In this document: positions 34,026 through 45,688 of the stretch, piece by piece | How the letters are laid out: each line of letters starts with the position of its first letter | Numbering within the stretch: the first letter of the stretch is position 1 | From: Sabellastarte sp. h YS-2021 | Taxonomy: Eukaryota; Annelida; Polychaeta; Sabellida; Sabellidae | DNA length: 64,000 nucleotides | Assembly (NCBI GenBank): GCA_964017235.1 | Contig: OZ024933.1 | Location: 95,695,432 to 95,759,431, forward strand | Reading direction: 5' to 3' | Notes under the pieces: model-generated | Database searches by the model: none | The model's input: the letters and a program-made list of their open reading frames with translations, nothing else | Told to the model about the DNA's origin: nothing | Program-made: the position numbers and the translations under genes

Positions 34026-34572
34026 CCAAATTACACTACAAGCGGTCGTCCCGTGGTTAGAAGTTTTTCTCGGCGGTAGAACCCCCCCCCCCCCCCCCCC
34101 CCCCAGGTCACCCCATTTCATCCGAGTTGTTCACACTACAGGAGGACGGCCACTGATTGGACATGGTGTTTTAATCGTCAATAACAGTATAATGACAGAG
34201 CTGCAAACAATGGTCACCATGAAGCAACCTCAACTCTCCTTTGGTAACCAACAGATGAAACGACCAATACTTTAACTCACCTTATGTTGCTGTATTACAC
34301 TGAAAGATGGCCGAATCACAACCTTATATACACCACAGCTTCAGTTACTGTAGTAAGAAATTCATACGCGCATACGCAAAATTGTCTGCGCATGCTCACG
34401 ATACTTAAATCAGAGGCGGAAATTTTTAAGGACTTGCAAGAAAATGGACTTGCAAGATAATGGACGGTTCACCACTGACTTGCAAGGTTGCTACGGACAT
34501 CAGGTGGCGATCCAAGGACAGGGACGTTTCCCCAAACGTGGCCTACCATGGGTGATACCGGATGTAGTGTGA
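34026..34572 (-). repeat. copy 2 of the promoter-like interspersed repeat
   Basis: Read on the minus strand: CACACTACATCCGGTATCAC, GGGGAAACGTCCCTG, ACTTGCAAG motifs, AGCTGTGGTGTATATAAGG (TATA-like), then CAACATAAG|GTGAGT. Further in are CACACTACAGG and the TTAGAAGTTTTTC segment (on plus). An inverted copy lies at 36697-37240. A run of 23 C (34082-34104) sits inside. Confidence 0.7.
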
Positions 34573-34579
34573 CAGCTAG

Positions 34580-35035
34580 GGGTATAACTGTCTGTATGAT
34601 TAAAATATCTACAGAGCATTTGCATTACACTTGCTTGTCACTTGCAAGTTTAGCCATTTTCCCCCTGGTTAGCACATACGAATACATATGGTAGGATATA
34701 AGAGAGGCTTCAGCAAATCAAATGGACAGTTTTAGTACTGAACTGAATTAATCTTAATCCATCTTTGCATAGCTATTATGACTTTCATGTTTGTGATATA
34801 TAATCAATATTAACCGTATTTTTCACCTTGTTAATGCCTTTGGGCAGGGCATGCTGTAAGTTAATGTATCATAAACGAGAGTTCTAATCTGCCTTATAAG
34901 GTAACGTATTCCACAATGTAGACAGATATATAGCCACTTAATTCAGTGACAAATTTGTCTTAGCATTCAGTCACATTGACCTTTGAAGTACATTTTGTAC
35001 ATTGCAGATAATATGAAAATAGTAAACAAACTATA
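34580..35035. other. spacer, no gene seen
   Basis: No frame or repeat supported. Confidence 0.5.
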
Positions 35036-35410
35036 AACAAGCATTGTCCAAGAATGCACCAAACCCTCACCTGCCGGAAGTGTTGAAGAAACAAATGGAT
35101 TTTTATCCGGATATAGATTGGGATCATTGATCCGGGTGAGCTTTAAATCCAGGTCTTTCCCTCCCTAGGTTTTCTAACTACTGAACACTGATGGTACCTT
35201 TGGTGATGACCCTATTATGTTTTACGACTTCTGATTTGGATGGTGTGCCTTAGAATCCACGATTTCGGAGATTAAGCACATGGATACTTGATACCTTTAA
35301 AGAGGAACTAGACATTGGTAGGCCCCATAGAGCCCAGACCCAAAGTACAGTTTTTGAGTTATGTATATGGACAGACAGACAAACAAACCCGATTACGATA
35401 CCCTTATCCT
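35036..35410 (+). repeat. interspersed repeat (AACAAGCAGTA family), divergent copy
   Basis: Begins AAACAAGCATTGTCCAAGAATGC with ACCAAACCCTCACCTGCCGG and ends with TTTTTGAGTTATGTATATGG plus ACAGACAGACAAACAAACCC, in the same order as 12352-12590 and 38242-38770. Confidence 0.5.
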
Positions 35411-35414
35411 TCCC

Positions 35415-36690
35415 CTTCAGGGTAATGACAATGACTTCAGAGACTTCTGTAACAGACGTTCATATACTTTCACCTTCTTTACTATCCTTTTAAAATTTGG
35501 TTTATTTTGTTTTAGCACATACGTAGATCTAGCTCCTTTTCAGTAAAACACTTATAAAAGAGCAATGTGTATCATACAGGGGTTTACAGGTTTGATCAGC
35601 CGACTTTTCACAGCTTTTATAAAGAAGATAGATATTTATGTCACATGTACAATCATGATATAATCATGTGATCCAATCTAATCACATTTAATAGTGCTTA
35701 ATCTCTGTGCTAGCATATTGTAAGGGATGGAAACACAATCACAGATGTAAAATAAATTCAGCCATATGGAGGGTGTGGGTTGTACACCAGAGACTCTGGG
35801 AGACCAAGACAAAACTTGGCTGGCCAGAACTGGAAATGCCTTATCAGAAAAATAGTGGATATTCAGATTTTTGCCCTGAAATATGTTAAAGAGGGAGCAC
35901 TGATACAGTTAAAGTGAGTACCAAATTACGACAACCAGCAGCACCTATGTAACATTTGTATTCCATTGACCTGATCTGCCTAAATCCAGTACTATCCCTA
36001 ACTTTCCCTACTGGTGACATTACTGGAGACATTACTACTTCAAGGGCCTGAAACACAGCAGCAGTGTACAGGTTTCAAGGCAATGTGCAGGTGTTAAGTG
36101 AGAGTTGCACACAGTTGGGTTGACAAGAACGTCAATATCTGTCTCAGTCTAGCCTTGCAGAAGCCTCTTGCATAAGTTCATTCACATTTCCACAAACTTT
36201 ACTGGGTATCATATTATTTTATGCTGGTAATAACTATGGAGGATCAGGAATAGTGAAAGCCCTCAATTTAACAATGTTTAATTGAGGTGTTTATAGGAAT
36301 AATTTTTTTAATTCATAAAATAGCTTTGGATAAAACAATTATTTCACTGTATAATACCTAGGTCACACCTTTTCATTTCGGGATGACAAGCTAAAACTGA
36401 ATGGATGCCTCTACCTTTGGTTGTGGTTTGATTAAATATTATCCCCTTTGTATTTTGATTCGGTGGGACTTGAGTTAGAAGCCTTCAGTGCACTTTGATA
36501 CAATTCAGAATGTGTATTGTGTTCAGAACTGCTTTGTTGAAATGTTTGAAGTATCTTGCACAACCTCTCATGATTTATATAGTAAATATAAAAGCTGGAG
36601 GGGTGGAGGGCAGATAGGATGGATAATATGGGTTGGTTCATTCTTCAATGTGCATTACTCACACACAAGGTTTCTTTTTGAAGCCACAAA
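35415..36690. other. spacer, no gene seen
   Basis: AT-rich. ATAGTGCTTAATCTCTGTGC near 35690 is a degraded LINE/SINE tail. Nothing else supported. Confidence 0.5.
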
Positions 36691-36696
36691 ACCCTG

Positions 36697-37240
36697 TTTA
36701 CACTACTCGTGGTAACCCACATTTAGGGAAATGTCCCTGTCCTTGGATCATGGTCTGATGTCCGCAGATGACCTTGCAAGTCAGTGGCAAACCGTCCATT
36801 ACCTTGCGAGTCCTATCAAAGTTTTAAAACATTTGAAATTTCAGCCTCTGATTTTGGTTTCGTGTATGCTTTCGTTTACGGTAACCAAAGGTGTGGTCCA
36901 GGATGTACATAAGGTTTTGATTCACTCGTCTGCCAGTGTAATATGGTGACATAAGGTGAGTTAAGGTATTGGTCATTTTGCCACATGTTGGTCCGATAGC
37001 TACCGAAGGTGAGTTGAGGTTAATGGAGGTTGTCTCTCAGTGACCAACATTTGTGGTACTGTCATCTGACTGTTATTGATGGTTAAAACACCATGTCCAC
37101 TCAGTGGCTGTCCATCTGTAGTGTGAACAACTCTGACGAAATGGGGCAACCTGGGAGCGGTTCTGCTGCTAAGAAAAACTTCTAACCGTGGGTGTGTCGC
37201 CTGTAGTGTGGGGCTTAAGGATGAGGTCATCAATCTGAAA
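36697..37240 (+). repeat. copy 3 of the promoter-like interspersed repeat (inverted relative to copy 2)
   Basis: Runs TACACTACTCGTGG, GGGAAATGTCCCTGTCC, CCTTGCAAGTC, AGGTGTGGTCCAGG, GTACATAAGG, then GACATAAG|GTGAGT at about 36950-36962. TCTGTAGTGTGAACAAC (near 37115) and AAAAACTTCTAACCGTGGG follow. With copy 2 it forms a 540-bp inverted pair about 2.1 kb apart. Confidence 0.7.
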
Positions 37241-37244
37241 TCAC

Positions 37245-37905
37245 AGACATACAAATACAACCACAAGGAAAGATATGGTCTAAGCATGACTGAGCTCTGG
37301 CATTAGGATTAATACTCCACTAGGGCTTTTTAGAGGCCTTACTTTTTGTAGCGCCTTTAAGAAAGGCTAATTTATATATATATAATGAGCCTTTCACATT
37401 CTATGTACGTATACGCAGGTACATTTAGTCTTGTGTCACTTTCAGTTGAAATGAGAAGGTATATCTCTATATATTTACACAACACATGTTTGTATGCCTA
37501 CTTATATTCTGTGTGTCTTTAAGGATCGGCACTTTAAGCAGGTAACTTGCTATGGAATATACTTAGATAAATTGACACTACATAAATACAACTAAAACGC
37601 CACGCAAAGGATATGTTGATTTGAATAATAGTAATCGAATTAACGTCAGAAGGTAATTATATTGCCCTGTTTTACTTGAATTTTAGATCCCTTAAGTGTT
37701 AAAATATATAACACCTATGTAAATATGAAGAAGACTGGTCTAATAAATTACAGTTTAATGAAATGTAATTCAGTCAAACTATTTAGTTGTTTTAAGTTAA
37801 ACAAATAAAATTTTATGTGCAGTAAAAGTTTATATAAAACTTGCTTTTTACATTTAAATCTTAATTAATTTATTTAGTATTTTACATCATGTCTCTCACC
37901 TTTGT
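37245..37905. other. spacer, no gene seen
   Basis: AT-rich with a TATATATATATA tract near 37372-37383. No gene. Confidence 0.5.
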
Positions 37906-37911
37906 ATTGCT

Positions 37912-38097
37912 AATATTGTGATAGGTAGTTAAAAGGTTGGAGGAAACAGTATATACTGTTGGCCAAGGTTCTGTATTGTAAACTCGCGACTTACGGGCAA
38001 AACAACTACCAGCTTCCCACTTGAGGTCAAGCCAGGATTCAAACTCTGATCTCAGAGGTGGGAGGCAAGTGTGTTACCACTGCTCCACCATGCCTCC
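37912..38097 (-). mobile_element. tRNA-derived SINE (main family), tail-truncated, minus strand
   Basis: The right end holds the head (GGTGGGAGGCAAGTGTGTTA and CCACCATGCC on plus) and B-box region GGATTCAAACTCTGATC. The left end lacks the usual tail, so the copy is truncated or diverged. Confidence 0.75.
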
Positions 38098-38241
38098 CAT
38101 ACATTTCTTAATTATTGGCAAGGTGTCATTTGTGTCTGAGATATTTAGTTATGCTTATTGTATTAAATCTTCAATGAATGTACTAGATATCAATTAAGTC
38201 AATGGTGTTTTTTTGAATGACACATCTTTTATAGCATTCCT

Positions 38242-38770
38242 AACAAGCAGTACCTAAAAATGCACAAATCCTCAACCACAGGTATGGCCATGGTGGTACA
38301 ATGGTCACACACTCCCCTCCCACCTCTGAGTTCGGAGGTTCAAACCCTGGTTCTTATGTGGGGAAAGTTGGTAGTTGCTTACCGATGGTTTTACAGTTTG
38401 CAGTACAGAACCTTGACCAACTGTATGTACTGGTTTCTTCTGCACACAAAAACTACAAATCGTGTTATGACCTTTACAGTGTAGAAAATGACATAAAACC
38501 ACAAATAAATAAATTGCAGGTGATATTAAAAATAGTTTAATTCCTGATCCAGATGAGGAGCTATGAAGACCAAGCCGTGCGTAGACACCATCTTTTCATC
38601 AAAACATTACCTTGATGTAATGAATTTTTTTAGTTATATGTGCAGATATTGCCCAAAAAATCACAAGAACAATACTCTATTTGGACCTGGATTATCTTTG
38701 ACAAAGACTGCGCCACTGGTACACCCTATACTGTGTGAAATATGATCACAATTGAATGTACAGTTTTGAT
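38242..38770 (+). repeat. interspersed repeat (AACAAGCAGTA family) split by a SINE
   Basis: Begins AACAAGCAGTACCTAAAAAT at 38242, is interrupted by the SINE at 38283-38515, and continues with GATATTAAAAATAG to TTTTGATTTATGCAAACAAT. Nesting shows the repeat is older than the SINE insertion. Confidence 0.6.
38283..38515 (+). mobile_element. tRNA-derived SINE (main family), nested
   Basis: The head is GGCCATGGTGGTACAATGGT, the B box GGAGGTTCAAACCCTGG, the body TACAGAACCTTGACCAACTG and the tail GACATAAAACCACAAATAAA. Inserted within an older repeat. Confidence 0.87.
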
Positions 38771-38853
38771 TTATGCAAACAATTAGATGTGTGTATGGGG
38801 GTGAGGTTAGTAAAAATATATTCCATCACATATCATTGTTCAACATATTATCT

Positions 38854-39090
38854 GGGGGCCACGGTGGCAGAGTGGTAACACTCTCGCCTCCCACCTCTGA
38901 GGCATCGGTTCGGTTCCCGACAAGGCCTCAAGTGGGAAAGCTGGTAGTTGCTTGCCGTTGGTCGGCAGTTTACGGTATAGAACCCTGATGAACTGTATGT
39001 ACTGGTTTCCTCTGCCCTTCCAACTACTCGTCATGATATCACCTGTACAGTGTAGAAAGCGACGTAAAACCCAAAATAAATAAATAAATA
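38854..39090 (+). mobile_element. tRNA-derived SINE (main family), plus strand
   Basis: The head is GGGGGCCACGGTGGCAGAGT, the B box GGTTCGGTTCCC and the tail GACGTAAAACCCAAAATAAA. Flanks AACATATTATCT (38842-38853) and AACATATAATCT (39091-39102) differ by one base, a probable 12-bp target-site duplication. Confidence 0.92.
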
Positions 39091-39102
39091 AACATATAAT
39101 CT

Positions 39103-40255
39103 TTGTGGGAATTTTCATTTTGCCAGTGAAATTTAAAATCTGCATTTATCTTTTAGGTCGGCACCTACCTATAATTCAATTTAATTTTTGAAAATTTTGA
39201 ATTGAGTGGAATTTTCTAAAAGCTAATTTTTTTACTGTTTACAGTATATTTTTAACTTGATACTAAACCTATTTCAGAAGTATTTCACTCTTACTTTATA
39301 TTTAACGTTATTATTTTAAATACACCATAAAATGTCAAATATTTATACGACTTAATCTGTTTAGAACCAAGGGTGAATTTAGGTCAGCTCTGGTCAATCT
39401 TACTATCACCTGTTATTTCCAACAATAAAACAATTATTTATTTTTCTGGTAATATCGTCTTGTTTGTGGGTGTACCTCCGATAACAACATTTTATTGTCA
39501 GAAGTTATGTTTATCATACAGTTTTTGCAGGAATATTTACAACATCATTTCATTTACAAAAACATTATAAATACTTCATTAAAAAGTACTATTGCGTGTT
39601 ATAATTGACAACTTCAATATAAAAGAAAAACATTGTATGTATATATCTTAAAACAGCTGGCGTTCAAGTGATATTCAGTCATGTTCAAGTAACTTAAATG
39701 TCTCATATATTACTTGGTATTTGTGTGAATTTCCTTACATGTAATTCTGAGCATAAGAAGCATAAAAACAACATTGATTTATATGGATCTAAGTCTGTAA
39801 CCCATATGGAAACCAGTACTTCTAAAAGGGTTAAAATTTTAACTTCAAAGGCCAGAAACTACGAAGCCCCTGTTAGAACATCAAGATAAAGATATACTTT
39901 GTAACTTTGGTAAGTCGAGATAATGAGAAATTAACTCCTGGACATGAGATGATTTTGTGCTTAATACTTATTACATCATGCTCACCAGATGACTCGGTTA
40001 TCATGACAACATTTGGTGCTCACACATGTTTTGTTGTAATCACAAGATGATATTGTGATAATCTCATTATCATGACATTATCTGGTGCTCATCACATGAT
40101 CTGTTGAGCACACCAAATATTTGTGAGCACCAAATGATGTTGTGATAGTCAAATCACTGGATGGACATGAGAAATTAAGTTGTATTTGCAACTTAAAATC
40201 TTGTGATCACCATCACTTATTATTATGAATGTTCTCACATGCACCACACATTAAG
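39103..40255. other. spacer, no gene seen
   Basis: AT-rich. 39980-40140 is quasi-palindromic, with several forms of GGTGCTCA and its complement around CACAAGATGATATTGTG. Confidence 0.5.
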
Positions 40256-40259
40256 TGGT

Positions 40260-40662
40260 GATCACAAGAGAATAAGTAGTGAGCATTAGATAGCAAGTAG
40301 TCAGCATGACATAATAAGTTGGAAGCATCATAAAATAAGTAGTGAGCATGACAAAATAGGTTGTAAGCATCATAAAATAGGTAGTGAGAATGACATAATA
40401 AGTTGTAAGCATCATAAAATAAGTAGTGAGAATGACATAATAAGCTGTAAGCATCATAAAATAAGTAATGGGCTGGACATAATAAGTTATAAGTATTATA
40501 AAATAAGAAGTGAGCATGATATAATAAGTTGTAAGCATCATAAAATAAGTAATGGGCTGGACATAATAAGTTATAAGTATTATAAAATAAGAAGTGAGCA
40601 TGATATAATAAGTTGTAAGCATCATAAAATAAGTAGTTAGCATGACATAATAAGTTCTGGTC
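40260..40662. repeat. 42-bp minisatellite (about 9 copies)
   Basis: The unit GCATCATAAAATAAGTAGTG / AGCATGACATAATAAGTTGT-AA recurs every 42 bp (about 40326, 40368, 40410, 40452 and on). Because 42 is a multiple of 3, one minus-strand frame stays open for about 130 residues as MLTTYYxMLTTYFM-like repeats. This is a repeat artefact, not evidence of a protein. Confidence 0.9.
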
Positions 40663-40955
40663 TTAGAATATCATTGACTGAATCAGGAAAATTGAAAACA
40701 AAAATGGAAAAACATGCCCATATTTTAAGTTGTGACATCACAATATGAACATAGATCAACACAGTTCTAAGATAATAGAATGTATCACTGATGTAGGTTC
40801 AACATGAACAGAGTGGTAGCAAATAGATTCATAGATGCCGCAAGTACTTGGAAAGTTTATATAAGTGACCAATATTTTTGAAACAATAATTTTAAAATGT
40901 GTGGGCCAAATTGGTTATGAACCAATAAGCGTGCTGATGACATAATAAACTGAAA

Positions 40956-41570
40956 AGCACTCTCAGGGTGCAGATCTCCATTAGGGCATGTTTTCACAAT
41001 TTCTGGATTTTTTATATAGAATATGACCTTGATGTTTCCAAAAATGTAATCAATACTTCCTTTGGCTAGGCCCTACCCACATTAAAACATTATGAAGATC
41101 CACTCATTACAACCAAAATTTTATTTATTTGGGGTTTTACGTCACTTTCAACACTGTACAGGTCATATCACGATGGATAGTTGGAAGGGCAGAGGAAACC
41201 AGTACATACAGTTGCTCAAGGTTCTGTACTGTAAACTGCCAACCAATGGCAAGCAACTACCAGCTTTCCCACTTGAGGTAGGGCCAGGAACTGAACCCCG
41301 ATCTCAGAGGTGGGAGGCCAGAGTGTTACCACTCTGCCACTGTGGCCCCCATTACAACCAGAAAGCCCAAGCCATTCAAAATGTATTGAAAATAATACCT
41401 CTGAAAAATGGGCATTTTTTTTGTATTAGAATATTACCTGGATCTTTCTTAGAATGTAATCACTTCTTTCTTTGTTCATGCCCTACCCACATTTCTTTTG
41501 GAGTTTTTGAAACAGACAAACAAACAGACAGAATAAATGAAAATATCCCAAAACATAACTTCCTGGTGGA
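40956..41570. repeat. interspersed repeat with CTCTCAGGGTGCAGATCTCC end, split by a SINE
   Basis: The left end CACTCTCAGGGTGCAGATCTCC and right end AACATAACTTCCTGGTGGAAG correspond to the ends GAGAGTGCAGACCTCCGCC and AACATAACCTCCTTGGCGG of the copy at 56629-57021. A SINE with an 11-bp duplication interrupts it at 41116-41349. Confidence 0.7.
41116..41349 (-). mobile_element. tRNA-derived SINE (main family), nested, minus strand
   Basis: The tail AAATTTTATTTATTTGGGG is at the left (plus reading) and the head CTCTGCCACTGTGGCCCC at the right, with B box AACTGAACCCCG. Flanked by CATTACAACCA at 41105-41115 and 41350-41360, an 11-bp target-site duplication. Confidence 0.93.
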
Positions 41571-41584
41571 AGTAATAGAACATT

Positions 41585-42199
41585 GTAACACAATCACTGT
41601 CTTTGAATTACCGTTTGTCATCTTGTGTACATATGGGGCACCCTTACAAGAAAGTGTAAATTGGGTAATTTACGGTAATTTACACTGAACAGGCCAACTT
41701 GAAAAACATCACTCCAGTTGATTTGTACCCACATCACACACTCTGGAATTAATGTAGAGAATGTGACTAATGAATTTACAATTATACACACATAGTTATG
41801 TTTCAGTTTATTGAACTGCTACGGGCAAAGTGCTTGGAACTGTAATTTCCTTTTCAACCACAATTAATCTATATCAAAGACAACCGATAACAGGCCAATT
41901 CAGATTTTATTAAAAAACCAGATGGAATGTGTACTGGGATATCACGTGTGAATATTTCCTAAAATATGTTAAAACATAACGTTAAACACAGGGACCCATA
42001 GCTAGGTTTTCAAGCCTTGGCAAGTAATTGCTTGGCTCTCAAATCGAGGGCAATGGGTTCGAATTTAGTTCACATAACAGATACAGCTATTGTAATTCTA
42101 TACATTCTAACGATAAGACCATCGAGGCCTCCCTCTGTTTTATAGACTTATTGGTCTGTCGAAGCCAGGTTCGGATCATGCAAACATGGAAAATTTGCT
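41585..42199. other. spacer with weak tRNA-like segment
   Basis: No gene seen. GGCTCTCAAATCGAGGGCAA then TGGGTTCGAATT near 42030-42067 resembles a Pol III B box and could be a SINE remnant; too weak to call. Confidence 0.4.
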
Positions 42200-42745
42200 A
42201 GGTACTTACAGCAACAGATAGATGGTTTACACTGCTATCACACTATTTTCCTCCATTGCTGAATTACTACAAATGTATAAAAAATGATCAGAAATAAATT
42301 AATTGGATGTCAGGATAACCATGATATTAATTATCATACCAACTACTTACTGATAGTTGCCATACTAAGAGGCTTTATTGTCTTGTAAAAATTTCCCATT
42401 AGCATGTAAATATTACTGAAAGTGGTATTTGCAGGTACTTGCAACAACAGACAGATGGTTTACAGTGCTATCACATAATTTTTCTCCATTGCCGAACTAC
42501 TATAAACATATTTCAATATTACTTATTAAGTAGGATCGAAGATCCATCTGATTTCTTGTAACCTATATTTTACACATTTTAATATTTGATCAGAAATAAA
42601 TTAATTGGAAACTGGGGTAATTAACTATGATATTAATTAACATGCCAACTATATACCTATAGTTACAATACCAAGAGCTTTTGTTTTTCTCGTAAAAAAA
42701 TGCCATGAAGTCATTTACCGTGTAAATATTACTGAGTGTGGTCAT
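42200..42745. repeat. tandem duplication of a 230-310-bp segment
   Basis: AGGTACTTACAGCAACAGAT at 42200 and AGGTACTTGCAACAACAGAC at 42433 start two diverged copies. Both contain GATCAGAAATAAATTAATTGG and end TGTAAATATTACTGA. The second copy has about 70 bp of extra sequence. Confidence 0.75.
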
Positions 42746-42749
42746 TATG

Positions 42750-43580
42750 ATTCATTTTGGGAGTTGGGGGTGGTGCTGAAAGGTTTGAAGATATGTTGAA
42801 ATGGAACTTGAAAACCAGTGAATTGAAAACTCTTGCCTTTTGATAAAAATAGTCGTTTTTTCAGTAAAACATGCAAAGGGAAACTATTCAGGTCATCACC
42901 TGAATCAGATTTTGCAAAGGCCTGTTTGTCTGAATGAAAGTGAAATGACAGTTTCCGAAGACAGGTTTAAACATCTTATTGATTCATTCCATTGCTAGAA
43001 AATGATGGAGATAGAATCATTAAGCACATATGTAACACTGAAAGAGTGTCATTTACAAATGCTGTATTTCTATGCTTATTTTGAAGAAAACATATCTGGA
43101 GATTCTCTTCATATATTTGTTGACTAAATATATTGAAAAGTTGATCAAAAATTTACTATTTGAAGGAAGGTGTAATATTAGTATTAAATATGGATTATTA
43201 AATTTTGCTCCGACTTGCGAAAACAATAAGTATCTAGTAGGTCCTTAAGAGTATTAAACTCATAAACTTTACAATAATGTAGAAATAAAGTTTGAGGGTG
43301 AAAACTTGAGTTGTGAAGGATGGGCACCTTCAGCGGAATAATACATGAGCGTGGAAGCCAGAGTACATTTGGCCTGAAGTTCCATCCTTTATAACTAAAG
43401 TACGAATAAAATATTAGTTCTTGCCACACCATATTTTGTTTGTACATTATTGTTCCAAATAATGTTTGGTGAAAACGTACTGCAAGATATTTTTGGTCGT
43501 TCGCACACGTCCAATTTTTATGATCATTACTAGCTTAAAGGCTATATTCTAGGAGGCATTTTAAGCTAGCTCCTGAGGAA
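42750..43580. other. spacer, no gene seen
   Basis: An 87-residue minus-strand frame at 43184-43447 has no recognisable motif. Otherwise AT-rich. Confidence 0.45.
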
Positions 43581-43587
43581 TCCCTGG

Positions 43588-43813
43588 AAAGTCCCCACCC
43601 GGAAAAGTTCCCATCTTAGAAGTCCCCAAGGTTCCCATGCCCCCAAGTTGAAGGGCGTTGAATAAATCACACCTCCTTTCATAACAATAGTTTTCATTAT
43701 TTTTTTAATTTGTTTTTATTTCTAAATAAAGGACAAACAAAAGATGGGAATTTTTCTACCCCTGTAATTTTTGGGGTGGGAACCTTTCCGGGTTGGAACT
43801 TCTTGGGTGGGAA
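43588..43813. repeat. short inverted-repeat element (TTCCCACCC words)
   Basis: AAAGTCCCCACCCGGAAAAG at the left is mirrored by GGGTGGGAACTTT (with TTGGAACTTCTT) at the right. Internal GTTCCCATC, GGTTCCCATG and GGGTGGGAACC words continue the pattern. Probable small MITE-like or foldback sequence. Confidence 0.5.
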
Positions 43814-43825
43814 CTTTAGTGCTTC

Positions 43826-43948
43826 GCTTCCACCCCTCAACTATTCATCGTGATATGACTACACAATAGGATGGAAGTGACAGTGAACCCCAATCAATCA
43901 ACCAGCCAATCAACCAGCCAATCAACCAATAAATCAATCAATTATCAA
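43826..43948 (+). repeat. SINE 3' remnant plus (CAAT/CAAC)n microsatellite
   Basis: CAACTATTCATCGTGATATG then GAAGTGACAGTGAACCCC resembles the 3' third of the main SINE (CGTGATATGACCTG, GCGACGTAAAACCCC). It is followed by an imperfect CAATCAACCAGC repeat where the A-rich tail would be. Confidence 0.6.
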
Positions 43949-43949
43949 C

Positions 43950-45622
43950 CATAATGTAGAAATAAATACACTACAATCACGTAAGATGTACTTTCATCTG
44001 TCCTGTCCAACAGCCCAGGTTACAGTGTTCAATTATTTTGTTTGAAAACCAATTCATCAAAAGCTCTGGCCTAAATATCTCAGTCATTTGTGCAAAAAGG
44101 GAATTTTAATTTTTTCCAAGTCACAGCCAAAGCGTGTACATTTCAAGCAATCATATGCAAGGGGTTGGTGACCTGAAACCGAGGTGAATAGCAGTTGTTT
44201 ATTCCAAACTCATAGCCCCGTAAAGGTTTTTTACACCCTTGGGGGCCAATAAATATTTAACTTGTATGAATTTAAAAGTATACATGTGCTTCAGAAACTA
44301 CTGTAGAGTTTCTTATGTTTATGAAGTTACAATCTTATGTTACATATGTAGTACATTGATCCATCAACATTACATATATCAGAGCTGTGTAAAGCCAACT
44401 CTTTATAAAAATATGTTGCATGTTTGTATAATTATACTTTTAAAATTTTATTTCATATATTTTTTATTTGCAGATAGCCCATCCCAGTTCCTGGATATGA
44501 TTTTACTTCCTGGATGAGACAACGACAAAACCCTTAAACTAGCCGATTATCTCATACCACGAATGCTATCATTTTATCCCGCAAACCGAAAAAAATACAA
44601 TAAACCACAACAATACAGGAAAATCAACAGACCATAAAGGACAAGCTTTCCATGTTTATTAGATAGATGTACCCGTCAAACCAAACACACATTTAAAGAG
44701 TATACATAGCCAAACCCATTTCAAACACTGTGTGGACAATAGACCCATTGTACAGGGCTGCAAAGACATTCCTGTTGATATATGTTGTTTTGGAGAGTGT
44801 GGGGACTTTTAATTCAAAGATTTAAATTGCAAGGAAATAGAGTTTGTCTGACAATTATAGCTCTAGGGTGAAAGCTGGAAGGATAAACCACTGAGCAGTT
44901 TACAATGACATTTACACTTGAAACAGAAGTACTGTTTTATATATGTTTGGGGAATAATATTGTGTATGGAAGAATAATTATTACATGAAAAAAAATGGCG
45001 CACAAGACGAGTTTTCAGTTACATGAAGATTGATGGATGAACTGTTTACTTTAACTTGCTCCTGTTCTATTGAAGTCTCAAGTATATTAGTTCATATTTT
45101 TATTGATGTGTATAAGATGGTTGTTTACTGTGTGGAACAAGACTGAGAAAAATAATAAAAACCACTGGTTCACCTTAACTTGAGAGGGCTGTTATTATAT
45201 TGGGCGATTTAAATGCAGTAGTACTTGAGAGAGGGACATTGTATATTTCAGAAGGGACAGAGAAAGAGAGATATTGCCCATATACAGGATAAAATGTACA
45301 AGGAAATAATATAATATAATATATACACAAGCATAGGATAAAATTGTGCAAATATCTCTTGAAGTAACAGGATATATATAATATTCACTCTGACCACCTC
45401 TTGGGTTCTGAGTTTGTATTTTGTTTCTGGATATATATCCATTTGATAAGCAAAGTCATATTATCTGAAACTTTTTAATCATTCATAGTTACTTTATACG
45501 ACATATGACCTCGGTGGATGTTCTAAAGGCAAAGTAAAAATCAGCTTTACCTCAGAACTACAATTTAAAAACATTCCAAACCTGTTCTCGATTGTTTCTG
45601 CTTGATTACACAAGCTTTCTAG
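43950..45622. other. region upstream of the PTB-domain gene
   Basis: No clear gene. A possible acceptor (TTTTTTATTTGCAG ending at 44473) precedes DSPSQFLDMILLPG-stop (44474-44517), which could be a terminal exon of another plus-strand gene or chance. AATAAA motifs occur near 44600 and 45153. No promoter was identified. Confidence 0.4.
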
Positions 45623-45688
45623 ACTGAAACAATAACACCAGATGGGTTATTTTTCAATGTGGAGTTAGTACCTCTGGACTGAACATAA

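Noticed and set aside
40251-40643. 130-residue minus-strand protein MLTTYYxML-repeat
   Set aside because: The open frame results from a 42-bp repeat whose length is a multiple of 3.
28600-41349. tRNA genes at the A/B-box sequences
   Set aside because: The tRNA-like heads are followed by a constant 150-bp body and an AAAT-rich tail, several with target-site duplications, so they are SINEs. None folds into a clear mature tRNA with an acceptor stem.
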